Source: Amphimedon queenslandica (Eukaryota; Porifera; Demospongiae; Haplosclerida; Niphatidae). From it: 64,000 nucleotides of DNA. The position numbers were made by a program, and so were the translations under genes. Below, in pieces: positions 32,018 to 42,814 of this stretch. The notes under the pieces are model-generated. The model was not told the DNA's origin. It saw only the letters and a program-made list of their open reading frames with translations, and made no database searches. The stretch covers positions 540,380 to 604,379 of the forward strand of contig NW_003546245.1 of assembly GCF_000090795.2 (NCBI RefSeq), given 5' to 3'. Every line of letters begins with the position of its first letter. The stretch's first letter is position 1.

Positions 32018-33562
32018 ATGAGGTTTAAGATTTCAAGGAAGAAATTATGCCAACTTCTTGTCATTGCATCTTATCCTGCTATTTTGGTCTTGGTCTGGGA
32101 TTACATGATGACTTTAGAATTCAGTTTGAATCAGCTTTTCTTTGAAGCTGTTGAGGAAGGTAGAAGTAAACTATACATTCATTACAGCAGCTATGCTAGT
32201 ACTGTTTTGGCATGTTTCCTGTATCCTACTTTTGGTTTGTTAGCTGATGTGTGGATTGGGAGATACAAAGCTATACTCATTGGTATGGTATTCTGTTTCT
32301 TGTCATGGATTATAGGAGGGATTGGATTTATTATTGATAACTACTATCACAGTGATGGTGTACTTTTGGGTTTTTATGGGATTGCATATTTCTTTCAATA
32401 CTGTGGTTACACGTGCTTCACTGCTAACATTATTCAGTTTAATATTGATCAACTTATTGGAGCTTCATCTGATGAATTAAGCACTCTCATATATTGGCAT
32501 ACTGCTGTTACACCAGTTATATATATATTTATATACACAATACTTAATCTGCTAGGTCACAGCTTTTATGTTAATATGGCTATTTTTATTATATCGGGAT
32601 CAGCTGTATCTTTTGTACTTGTGTCTCACTCTTTGTTTAAACACACGCTGGAGAAGGTATCTCTAATCAAGAATCCCATCAAATTGATAATTAATGTGTT
32701 GTTTTATGCCAAAAAACACAAGTATCCAGAAAATCGTAGTGCTCTGACATACTGGGAACAAGAGGCTCCTTCAAGGATAGACTTGGGTAAAAGGAAATAC
32801 GGTGGACCTTTTACTGAAGAAGAAGTAGAAAATGTTAAAACCTTCTTTGGTATTCTACCATTTTTCATAGCCATTTTAGGTTTTGTTCTTAGTGACTCTT
32901 GGTTCACTCTTAACATAGACGCTAATAATTTAGTCCTGCTGTCTGGGATTCAATATAGCATATGCAGCCTTATCATACTGTTTCTTTATCTATTCTTCAT
33001 TCGTATTTTCTTCTACAAGTTCATTGCCTCTATGCTGTCTAGAATGAGTCTTGGACTTTTTCTCGCTTTGATTGTTGGAATTTCAGAAATGATTGCAGCA
33101 AAGTTAATACAGTTAGATGTGACGTTTTTCAATACCAACAAGACTACATACATATATTTGTTATTCTTAGGAATATCAAAGCTATTAGTCACTCAAACTT
33201 CATTGGAATTTATCGTGGCACAGACTCCAGTTCAGATGAGAGGAATGATGGTTGGATTTTGGTTAGCATCATGGGACATTGGATTTCTTATTGATAGTCT
33301 CATAGAGCTTTCATTTAGCTGTGAGTCAAAAATGATCTGTACCAGTTTTTTCTATTATCTAACAAAGAATGTAATAGTTTTTGTCATTTTGATTTTATTT
33401 GTGATCCTGGCAAAACGCTATAAATATCGTGTGAGGGAGAATGAAGTTAATATTGCTCAGATAGTTGAGGATCATTATCAGAGATACATGGTTCAAGAAG
33501 AGCAGTTCAAAAGGAAGGACAATGATCATTTTCTTATTACTTCTACTTCTAGTTATTATTAA
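32018..33562 (+). CDS. POT/PTR-like (SLC15-type) major facilitator transporter, divergent
   Basis: Single exon, 514 aa from the ATG at 32018, with about twelve hydrophobic segments. Two POT-family landmarks are visible: the loop 2-3 signature GLLADVWIGRYKAIL (compare GGWLAD-x-x-x-G) and QFNIDQLIGASSDELS followed by an aromatic-rich 'IYWHTAV' (compare the FN-x-DQ-x-x-x-x and F-Y-x-x-I-N region). Family members carry di- and tripeptides or histidine with protons. Divergence is high, so the substrate is not predictable and proton coupling cannot be assumed. A large loop between helices 6 and 7 contains a basic and acidic stretch (EEEVENVK). The gene ends 86 bp before the truncated fibrinogen-like copy. 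It seems to have been placed where that copy's 5' half would be expected. Confidence 0.72.
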   Translation: MRFKISRKKLCQLLVIASYPAILVLVWDYMMTLEFSLNQLFFEAVEEGRSKLYIHYSSYASTVLACFLYPTFGLLADVWIGRYKAILIGMVFCFLSWIIGGIGFIIDNYYHSDGVLLGFYGIAYFFQYCGYTCFTANIIQFNIDQLIGASSDELSTLIYWHTAVTPVIYIFIYTILNLLGHSFYVNMAIFIISGSAVSFVLVSHSLFKHTLEKVSLIKNPIKLIINVLFYAKKHKYPENRSALTYWEQEAPSRIDLGKRKYGGPFTEEEVENVKTFFGILPFFIAILGFVLSDSWFTLNIDANNLVLLSGIQYSICSLIILFLYLFFIRIFFYKFIASMLSRMSLGLFLALIVGISEMIAAKLIQLDVTFFNTNKTTYIYLLFLGISKLLVTQTSLEFIVAQTPVQMRGMMVGFWLASWDIGFLIDSLIELSFSCESKMICTSFFYYLTKNVIVFVILILFVILAKRYKYRVRENEVNIAQIVEDHYQRYMVQEEQFKRKDNDHFLITSTSSYY

Positions 33563-33648
33563 TTAATTTTATGTAAAAACGTGTTTGATTCTTTGGTGCT
33601 AACAGTAAAATAACATACAGACAAATCCATGTACATGTAATAGCAGAT

Positions 33649-34239
33649 ATGTCCGACCCTACACAAAACTGTCCTTCTGCTTTGGAACTCTATCAGTCAG
33701 GAAGTGTTAGAGCTTGTGGCAGGTCACTGTTAAATATACCAGTAGGCTGTATCAGTTATTCTCAGATATGTGGTAGAGTAATAGGATATCAGCATCGTTC
33801 TACGGATGGTCCTAACATACACATAGATGATCTCAATTCTCATTATGTTGACGGTGTTAGTATCACTCGTGGGTCTCCTCGTCAACATGTCTGGACACTA
33901 ATGGCTGGTAACAGTGAAACAAGCTTATCTTCATCAAATTCGTGTCCATGCAATAATGGTAGTACAGTTACTGTACAACCTTTTGTTGGTGATCACTACT
34001 TCTGTGAATCAGGTAATAAAGCTAGCAGTGCTTCAAATACTCTCTACACATCTGATCCACTCTGGGATGGTCAAGGTTGGGGTTCCCTTGAATCACCTTG
34101 TTGTAATGTTACTGGTATCCCATGGTTTCACAGAGACTATGGTAGCAATACCACTAGTGACTATATTGAGTTGAGGATGTGCTCTGATTTTGATGATGAA
34201 GACACTCCTGTTGGTTACTATGAGATTTATGTTAAGTAA
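33649..34239 (+). pseudogene. 5'-truncated second copy of the fibrinogen-like domain gene
   Basis: An open frame of 196 aa begins at MSDPTQNCPSALELYQSG. From there to the stop it is a near-identical copy of the C-terminal domain of the gene at 26531-28303. The cytoplasmic tail, membrane helix, repeats and first third of the domain are absent. Similarity starts abruptly at 'gatatgtcc', at about 33647. A 9-residue in-frame gap (VSVKFPSNG) lies beside a 10 bp direct repeat GTATCAGTTA. One conserved Cys has become Trp (GQGCG to GQGWG). The frame is open but has no signal peptide, so a secreted product is unlikely unless an upstream exon exists. I call it a gene fragment. Confidence 0.75.
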
Positions 34240-34863
34240 AGTACATAGCAACAAAGTATAGTAAAAGTAGTTAACTTTGTTTTATTTCTAAATGTTTATA
34301 TATTTTATGATAATATTTGCTTAATTTTTTGTCCAATTTTTTAGAAGTTGAAACTTTTATTAATAAAATTAATTTTACTTCATGTCTCATGATTCAAAGG
34401 CACACATAAGCAAAATAATTATCAGCTAGTCAGAAAAAATAATTTTGTCTTACTTTAGAATTAAAATTAATATCAAGGGTACATAATTATGGCCTATACT
34501 ATACATGCCTGTAAACCGAGTTCTGGGGTAAGACACCATATTTAACTACATGCTAATTGCTGGTGAGGCCAACTAGCTCTGCCTTGCTTGATTAGAGCAT
34601 AGTCCATATCAGTTATAAACAAGTAATTGTGATACTGCAATACCACAGTTTATTTTGTATGCCTATATGAACGTTATTCATTGTTACTCCACTATGAGTT
34701 GCTTGTTCAGCAATACATTATAGCATTGAGCAAAACAGGCACACTGTAAAACTCGAATATTTTCAAAAACTAAATTAATCAAAAGACACACAAAAAGCAG
34801 CAATAATATGTAATAACTAAGAAACAAATCAAATGTATCATTATTATTATTATTAATTATTAA
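34240..34863. other. Convergent spacer, duplicate of 28304-28785
   Basis: No supported gene. Several blocks match the spacer after the first fibrinogen-like gene, with an extra ~120 bp segment (34560-34730) that is absent there. Confidence 0.65.
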
Positions 34864-37299
34864 TTATAAGATGCTGCCATAAGTAGTAGCTGTATCAATA
34901 GTAATGGGTTGATGGTCCTCTGAATATAACTCGTTAATCAGACCAGGAACATAATGTTCATCAGATTCTTGTGGATTCTCCATGCGATTGGCAACCCAAT
35001 CATCATTGTTACGAGCTAATGGCTGACGAGGTGCTTCTTGATACCTGGCAACCTCAGAAGTATAATTACAACAACAATCACAACAACAATCACAACATGC
35101 ACCTATCACTTTGCATACTATATAGCAAGGTATTATGATGCCAAATATTAGAAAATTGAAAACAAATAATGCAAGGATTGAGAGGGGAAAAACACTGGTC
35201 GCACCTTCAATTGCTGGAAATGCAATTATCAATAAAACTTCAGTAAAATTATGAATATTTCTTTGAAAGGGTCGAAGGATGATAACTAATACTGCTAGTA
35301 AGAAGGAACAGCAAGCCTGAGAAATTAGTATTGAAATTGTTGAATAGTATCCATAAATGAATTGACTGGAAATAATTATTCTTGCCAGTAGGTATAGTCC
35401 AGCCATGAAACGATAATCATAAGTATCCTCAGTTCCATCCTTATAAGGACCAGTAAACACATCACCCAGCGATATCAGTAGCTGTTTCCTCAAATGTAAA
35501 CAATCCAATAACTTATGAAACCATTCAAATGGATAAAGAAGTATATAAAGTGTTGGTAAGAGTATCAGAAACAATAAGACTAAAATTGCAAAGAAACCAG
35601 CAGCACCATGAACCCCCTTGAAGTAATCCTGCTTCATATCATAATAAAACTTGATATCACTAGAGTTTGATGTAGCTGTTTGACTAAAACTCAATATTTT
35701 AAAGGAAATGATAGTCAATTGAGTGAAGCAGAGTATATATATTGATGCTATAGAGTGAGTAAAAGATGGTTCAATGTCAGTGATTCTCCAGAAACAAGCC
35801 ATGCAACAATAAAATGGTCTAGTAATAAATACTACACACTTGTAACCTTTATCATACAATGTTATCCAAACATAGAGTAAGAGGAGGAGGAGCAATGGAT
35901 AAAATCCTATCACATACCAAAAGGAGAGTACTCCCAATGGTGTTGTGTCAGTTGAAATACATAATGGATAATTAATGACAAATGGAGTGAAATCTAAAAT
36001 AAATATATTGCATGGCATTTGTAGATCTACCAATACAATATCATCATAAAAATAAAAGGAATAAAATATTCCTACCATTTGTGAATAGAATACTACTCCA
36101 TTAATAGATCCATCAGTTAGCTGTATATTAAATATTATTATTAATAATACCATAATTGTGATTGGTAATAGTTCAATTACAATAAATACTAGTAAACTGT
36201 AACTATCACATTCAACACACGTGTAGGGATTGTTTAAAGGTACTCCCTTTGATGTACAGTTAAGAATTAACTGTTCTGTATTATTTTTGTCATAGCAATA
36301 CATATATTCATCACAATCAAAGCCATCTTCACAATAAGTGTCACAGTCATTTATATAAGAGTTACAAGGAATATCATATACATTATCACATGGCATGACC
36401 AGTGTTGTGTCAGTACATTTTCCATTAGCAAAGTAAGAGTCCATGCAGTTCACGCTCACTGTCCCAGTTGCATTAGCACTCATATTAACATAAAAAAACG
36501 TTCGAGCATAAACTGTTATTTCCAATTTACCATCAGCATTAAAGTAATCATCTAAACATTTTTTCACTTCATACACTTCATCATCATAATCATAAAAGCT
36601 AAGGTAATATTGACATCCTTGCTGCCCAATACTCATACAAACTTCAAGATCATTATAAGTCCAATCAAATCTCTTATTAGTACTAGTGTCTGTGATAAAA
36701 GCAACAAATGAAAAATAATCGCATGAACAGTTGCCATCAACGTTAATGTTATCAATGAAGCAAGGTAAATACTCATACAATTCTAAGTCTAATTTAAAAC
36801 TTGGACAAGCCTCGTTCCCCAGTACTGGTTGATTGTGTGTAGTAATACCAAAGAATGGTTCAGTACATGTAACAGGAACATTGTTACAATTATAAAGACT
36901 AACACAATGAAATACAATATACTGCGACCAGTTATATGAAGAAGACGAAACATGTAGACACGTGATACTAACCTCTTCATATCTACTACCATCCCTCATA
37001 CCAATAATACTCACATTATTCTTCAGTAGCTGTTGCTCTAGTAGACTAGTAGTGTCTAGTGTATATGTACCAGGAGACAGGTTGATAAGGATACCTGATG
37101 AACAGTTGTATTGTAGAGTAGCAGTTCCTTGTATAGCTAGATCAATAGTAGCACAAGGTGTTTGAACTCCTCCAGTCCAACAAGAGGTATTGTTGATACC
37201 ATTAGATGAACTGACATAGATCCTACACTCCAAACCAGCAGCAGAATATACTAGAACAAGAGAAAGGAGAGAGACAAGAACCACTCCAGGAGACATCAT
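34864..37299 (-). CDS. Large multi-pass receptor-like membrane protein, copy B
   Basis: Single exon, 811 aa, starting MMSPGVVLVSLLSLVLVYSA (signal peptide). It is colinear with copy A. The first 130 residues and the helical core are nearly identical ('YYDMKQDYFKGVHGAAGFF', 'GDVFTGPYKDGTEDTYDYR'). The middle of the extracellular region (about residues 150-340) and the loops near the first two helices are strongly diverged. The tail keeps DDWVANRMENPQE and DHQPITIDTATTYGSI and adds a Cys cluster (CCDCCCDCCCN) after the last helix, a possible lipidation site. The pattern of conserved core and variable ectodomain fits a receptor pair under diversification, which is inference. The function is unknown. 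Confidence 0.8.
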   Translation of the reverse strand: MMSPGVVLVSLLSLVLVYSAAGLECRIYVSSSNGINNTSCWTGGVQTPCATIDLAIQGTATLQYNCSSGILINLSPGTYTLDTTSLLEQQLLKNNVSIIGMRDGSRYEEVSITCLHVSSSSYNWSQYIVFHCVSLYNCNNVPVTCTEPFFGITTHNQPVLGNEACPSFKLDLELYEYLPCFIDNINVDGNCSCDYFSFVAFITDTSTNKRFDWTYNDLEVCMSIGQQGCQYYLSFYDYDDEVYEVKKCLDDYFNADGKLEITVYARTFFYVNMSANATGTVSVNCMDSYFANGKCTDTTLVMPCDNVYDIPCNSYINDCDTYCEDGFDCDEYMYCYDKNNTEQLILNCTSKGVPLNNPYTCVECDSYSLLVFIVIELLPITIMVLLIIIFNIQLTDGSINGVVFYSQMVGIFYSFYFYDDIVLVDLQMPCNIFILDFTPFVINYPLCISTDTTPLGVLSFWYVIGFYPLLLLLLLYVWITLYDKGYKCVVFITRPFYCCMACFWRITDIEPSFTHSIASIYILCFTQLTIISFKILSFSQTATSNSSDIKFYYDMKQDYFKGVHGAAGFFAILVLLFLILLPTLYILLYPFEWFHKLLDCLHLRKQLLISLGDVFTGPYKDGTEDTYDYRFMAGLYLLARIIISSQFIYGYYSTISILISQACCSFLLAVLVIILRPFQRNIHNFTEVLLIIAFPAIEGATSVFPLSILALFVFNFLIFGIIIPCYIVCKVIGACCDCCCDCCCNYTSEVARYQEAPRQPLARNNDDWVANRMENPQESDEHYVPGLINELYSEDHQPITIDTATTYGSIL

Positions 37300-38010
37300 T
37301 GTTATGGATAAATGGCTCAAAAATGAAATGCGCTTAATGACAGTTTAGACCAGTAATACTCTTATCATCAGACTAATAATAATATTATAGTACAAAAGAA
37401 GCTCATGAATTGTGAGGCTCTTTTGTTCTATATTATCTATATATATATATCATCAGACTGATAATATTATAGTACAAAAGAGGCTCATAAATTGTGAGGC
37501 TCTTTTGTTCTATATTATCTATATGAATTTTGAGGCTCTTGTTTCAATAGTAAGATAAGAGTACATGTGACAAGCACTCCTGCATACTCTAAATATATTC
37601 TTTTAACTTTTCTCATAATAGCCAATGGGATTAGTGAGCTAAAAAGTATGCTTCATGGGGAGCAACTTTAAAAATTCATAAAAAATTTTCTCTTTGCTAT
37701 TTTTTGGCAAAATTTGGCCCCACACCCCTGTACAGTACAGGGACTTTGTCCTGATTTTGGAGCAACTTTAAAAAATAGCATCACATAGGAACATACATGT
37801 ATACACTGAAGTAATAAGAATCCTTTCCTCAAAATCCTGTTGGAAACCCCCCCGAGATCCACAATGACCACTTCTAAAACTATCTCTATTGCTTGCCAAA
37901 TACAGGTACAATGTTTGCTTGCTTACATTCGCCCAATTAACGTTCTACACTCTTGTAGTTAATATTATAAGCTGGTGAATTAAAAGTGTGTATAATAGTC
38001 CAACATACAC

Positions 38011-38057
<47 letters not shown>

Positions 38058-38269
38058 TAATAATAATAATGATAATAATAATAAATGATCACAATAATTA
38101 TAGCAATAGATAAATAGAGAGAAAGAAAGACGTGGCTACATTATTCATTTAAGTTATTTTTCATTACGTTAATTTGTCTCTTATAGTGTTTCTACACACA
38201 CATACATACATACACAAAGAGAGAGTCTTTTACATGTTAATGTAATGGTGGGCGTGTCAGTGGGCGTGG
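37300..38269. other. Intergenic region with a local tandem duplication, repeat copy and (AAT)n
   Basis: There is a tandem duplication of about 80 bp (37363-37443 and 37450-37523; unit contains agtacaaaaga(a/g)gctcat). A partial monomer of the palindrome-centred family lies at about 37640-37770 with the shortened centre cctgtacagtacagg. An (AAT)n run occupies 38010-38085. No gene is supported. Confidence 0.75.
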
Positions 38270-41200
38270 CTATACTGTTATCTTTGTAAGATGGCTGACA
38301 GGAGGTACCTGTCCTCCTGTCACATTGTTACCAGCTGGAGCATCACCATTCAACTTCTGTACGTGTAATCTTTTAGATCTAATAATAAGAAGAGGAGAAA
38401 TTAAAAATTATAATGATAGGTCAATCACATACATGTACATGTACATGTACATGCAGCCCAATATAAAAACAATTATTTATCAATTATAATTATTATAATC
38501 ATTATTGTACCTGGGTGAACCACTAGCAGGGCTCAGCGAGCGATTATGTTTGATGGTGTCTTTTGATAAATTAGTACGACAGGATGCCAGCCTTGTCTCT
38601 AATGTCTACAATAAAATATAAACACCACAATCACCACATCAATCATTAACAAAGAGACTTTCAACTCTATCAAGTTTCCTTTCATTCTCTCCCAAATATC
38701 CTTGTACTCCCCCTCCCTACTCTCTCTCTCCCTCTCAAAAACTTACTCCAACTTTCCTAAGTAGATCCCCCACCATGTTCAAAGCTGATATTCTAGCTGA
38801 TGGGGTTATCGGCTGAGGCTGTGGTACGTTCCCCCGGGTAGGTGTGGCCATGGGAGTGTTCTTCTTTGTAATTGGTGAGGTTGTCATGCCGACTGACATC
38901 GTGGAAGGATGAGAGGCTTTGAGACGAGAGAGAGGAGAGCCTTCACTGTTGTCAGGGGCAACCACTTTAGTTTGAATATCCAGTTCCGAACGTAAATCTA
39001 AAAGAAGAAAAAAGAATCATAAATAAAATGTGTCTAATAATTATTATTAAACTGCTGACCTCTGACTTCATCTTTGAGTCTCTGACAGGCAACGGAGAGC
39101 TCATCTTTTTCATCCAGTTCATTCTCTAGTATAGCATTCCTTTCTAAAGCCTGAGGGAGGGAGAGAGAGAGGAGGGGGGAATATCAAAGTGAAAGTGTTT
39201 TTTAACAAATAAGTAGCTCACCATGTTTAGTTTAGTTTCAAAATCATCTAATGAAGTCATCGTAACTCTGAGAAATAAGAAAAGGGAAAAATAATTAGTC
39301 ATCACCAGCAAACTTCCTAACCTTTGTACATTGTGCATGTAGCAAAAGGAAATCAATACATGTATATGAACATGCACATTGTACATGTACATATGTATAT
39401 GTCTTCAAATTTTTAGATGGTATACAATATACATGTACTATAAGTGAATCAATGTGCATAAAACAATAAGTGTGATATAAATTTGTCCGGTAGTGCTTTG
39501 CATTGCAATCAATCATTACATCATCCTAATATGTATTATGTCTATGGCTATAACCGCAGAAATGGTAACAGGATTGGCATAGTCAACACTCAAAGGATGT
39601 AGTAACATTCTTGAGGAATCATCGCTACCCCACACTGCCAAATCAAACTGTCCTGATATACAAAGTGTCTCATATTTGCATTCCCTTACAAAACAAACTA
39701 AGAAAAAACAACTCAACACATCATAAGAGCAACACCTTTCAGTAGAGTAAAGCTGTAATAATTAGTGTCATTATACTAATATCTCACTATGTCAATGAAC
39801 ATTTTCCCTTAAATGTATCACATTAAATTGACTACATTACTGTGGATGCATGATGGAATGAAGCTCTGCTGGTTATAAATGTAACTCAACTTCATTAGGT
39901 CAAGTTAGCTATACATACACTTCAAGGAAAAGTTACTTCATTACACATACATAGTTATATCATTTAGCCACTGGAGAGTATCAATGTTTAGCTTTAAAAA
40001 AGGAATTTGAGAAAAAAGGAATTTTTAATCCAGATGACATGTACATGCATTTATTTTATAGTACAGATTATACTTGCATAGCTTGATGGATTAATAAAAA
40101 TAAATTTTAATCTGATGCGTGCACATGGAGAATAATAAACTGATATAGTACCTCTTCCCTCTCTCCAGATCATCGTTAAGCTGCTCCAGTTCTCTTGTGT
40201 ACTTCATGTAGGATTCCTTGATTTGCATTAGGTCGGCATTCTCTGCCTGTAAGTTACTGATAGTCACATAGTTCTCTGCTGTCTGTGTCTCTAACCTAGA
40301 CTATAATGAAGAGAGAGAGAGAGAGAGAGGGAGAGAGAGGTTGTAATAATTAAAATGAGCCACAGATATTCACTATGCATACCATGCTTAATAAACCATA
40401 ATCAACTTAGGACTATCAAGTTCTTGTTATTTCACAATAATAAAACAACGCGAGACAATATTCAATAGATCATTTCACATTCATAACAGTTACAGTTACA
40501 TGTACTAGTACAAGGATTACACAATGGGCACAAATGGACAGAGACACAAATGACAAACTACAAATGAGTATTTTCATTAAGAACAAGCCATGAAAGCCAA
40601 TTGCAGCCACAAGTTGCTAAACAAGAGTTGGGGAAACATCAAATAAACATCACAAAGACACACACTGTGTGTGTGTATGTGTGAGTATCAATAGTAGATG
40701 AATGTTGATAGAATGTGTGTGACATATCAAGAGGAGTAAGGGAGATAAAGAGAATCGTGAGAGAGAAGGGTAGGAGAGAAGGTAAAGGGAGAAGGAAGGG
40801 GGAGCTAGAGTAAAAGAGGTGAGTGAAAGAAGCTTGTATTCAAAACACAGCAAACAATGCCACCTGTAGTACGAATGAGTATACCACCTGGGTCTAGGCA
40901 CAGGAGGCCAAATCATGATGACATAGGTTACTATTATCAGTGTGAACAAATAGTGTATGACTATGTGTGTGTCTATGCAGCCATTGAATGGGTACAATCA
41001 AATAAAAGGTGGTAACAATAACTCATGCCACATTTGGTACTACTAGACATAATAAAAAGTATAATCATTAATTATTATGTCAAAAATTAAACCACTACAT
41101 ATTATAATGGACCATATTTAGTAAAAGGATAATAAGTAACAGGAAATACTAATAAAACACAAATAAAATATGTACTTGTACGATACTGTACATAATAATT

Positions 41201-42489
41201 GATAGCATCAAATGATCAAAATCACAACAATTGTGCCCTTACTTATTGTCTTAATGCAAACACTTCAAACCCACAGACACACACAGACACACACACTGTA
41301 GAGTCACTGAAAGACATAATAAATAGCACACACCTTCTTAATATTAGTACAAACCCTCTTAATATTAGTACAAACACAACCATTACAATTATTGTAACAC
41401 TCTAGACTCAGTCACATGACATAGAAGACAACGTGACAGTTTAAACCAACAGAATGCAAGTCATTAGCAGCTGCTCTGATGCTAAAATTCAAATTTTTAT
41501 AAGAAGAGTAATTACTTTCATTTGATCATTCTCGTCTTGGAGTCTTTGGACTTTAGCTAATAGTTCTCTGTTCTTTGCTTCAGTTTGCTCCAGGGATGTC
41601 TCCAACTCTGCTTCTAAGTCTCTACTGTTTTCTTGAAAATCATCAAACTCTGCTCTTAAGTCCTCCAAACTAAGGGAAGGGAGAGAGAGAGAGTGAAAAC
41701 ATTCACAGAGAGCAAGACACAACATGATCAAATGAAAGAAAGAGAGCAAGTGACTGAGTAAGTGATAGCAACAAAAAGCCAAAATACATGTACATGCACC
41801 AAAGAGTCAGCGAGAAGAAGATTGAAAGCAACTGTCATGATAAAATGTACATTCAATTAAAAATTCAAAAGAGAAACAAATGATGTACATGTACATGTGT
41901 AATGAATGGACGCTGTACAATAGAATGCCCTCTAGCATAATTATAATAGATTAATGAATATTGCCTTGACAACCAAATAACAAAAGAAGAACTTGACATG
42001 AATACCATTATTATAATCTTTCCCTCTCTCTTAATGAAACAATAAAAATAACAAAGTACCTACAGCCATAACAACTTAAAAGATAACAAATGAACGTCAG
42101 AGCCAATAGTTAATTGTAAGGAAAAGGATTGATCTAATACTTATGTAGTTGACACTGATACTACTTATAAAGATATGGGGCAATATTGTTAACCACAACC
42201 AACCACAAAACAAATATAAGGTTTGGGTATTGATCCTACTTTAATCAACACTGTACATGTACATTAAGGAATACGTATGTATCAATGAATGTTCCAACAA
42301 AGCTCTCTTTTTATGACCTTTTCATAATAATGTCACACGACGAGCTTATTTAATTGATTCGATGAAAATTTAACTATAAAACATATGTCGTGGAATATCT
42401 TACTCTTGTCTTAGGTGAGCTGCCTGGTCCTTCCAGTATTGCAGCTCTTCCTCGACACTGCTAAAGCTGGTTCTCTCCCCACCACTCAT
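38270..42489 (-). CDS. NDE1: NudE family protein (NDE1/NDEL1 orthologue), 8 exons
   Basis: NudE proteins bind LIS1 and cytoplasmic dynein and act in nuclear positioning, mitosis and centrosome function. Exons (minus): 42404-42489, 41516-41669, 40152-40300, 39222-39267, 39060-39150, 38747-38997, 38511-38605 and 38270-38378. They join in phase to 326 aa (human NDEL1 is 345). The N-terminal half is the family coiled coil: [32 protein letters not shown], then [17 protein letters not shown]. The C-terminal half has the diagnostic [21 protein letters not shown] followed by [10 protein letters not shown] Ser/Thr/Pro-rich linker separates the two, as in vertebrates, where it is phosphorylated. Vertebrate NDE1 and NDEL1 are later duplicates, so the symbol is for the family. 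The divergent neighbour BFAR starts 325 bp away. Confidence 0.94.
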
Positions 42490-42814
42490 AATGCGTCAAT
42501 CTGTTCAGTTTGTCCTATTCAATATTATTTCCAGTTGTCCTGGAAAGGTTTTAGACGGTAAATATCAGCCCAACTATCTCTTAGGCCTCCTGGGCAACAA
42601 TAAGAGACAGGGAAAGAGAGAAGGAGAGGTAAGAGAAACACGAGAAGAAGGCAAAGACTCGAGATATTGGAAGTGGAAGAAATCGAAATTAAGGTTTCTA
42701 ATTTAACAGAAAGTAATTTTAAGATTTAATGGGCGGGGCTTCCTATGGGAGGGGCTGGAAATAGGCAGAGGGTTTATGCATAGATGACTTTGTCTTGATT
42801 AGAAATTGAGAATA

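Noticed and set aside
34415-34435. Second promoter copy: 'atcagctagtcag' also occurs before the fibrinogen-like gene at 26.5 kb
   Set aside because: A 13 bp match in AT-rich DNA at an unrelated position is too short to interpret.
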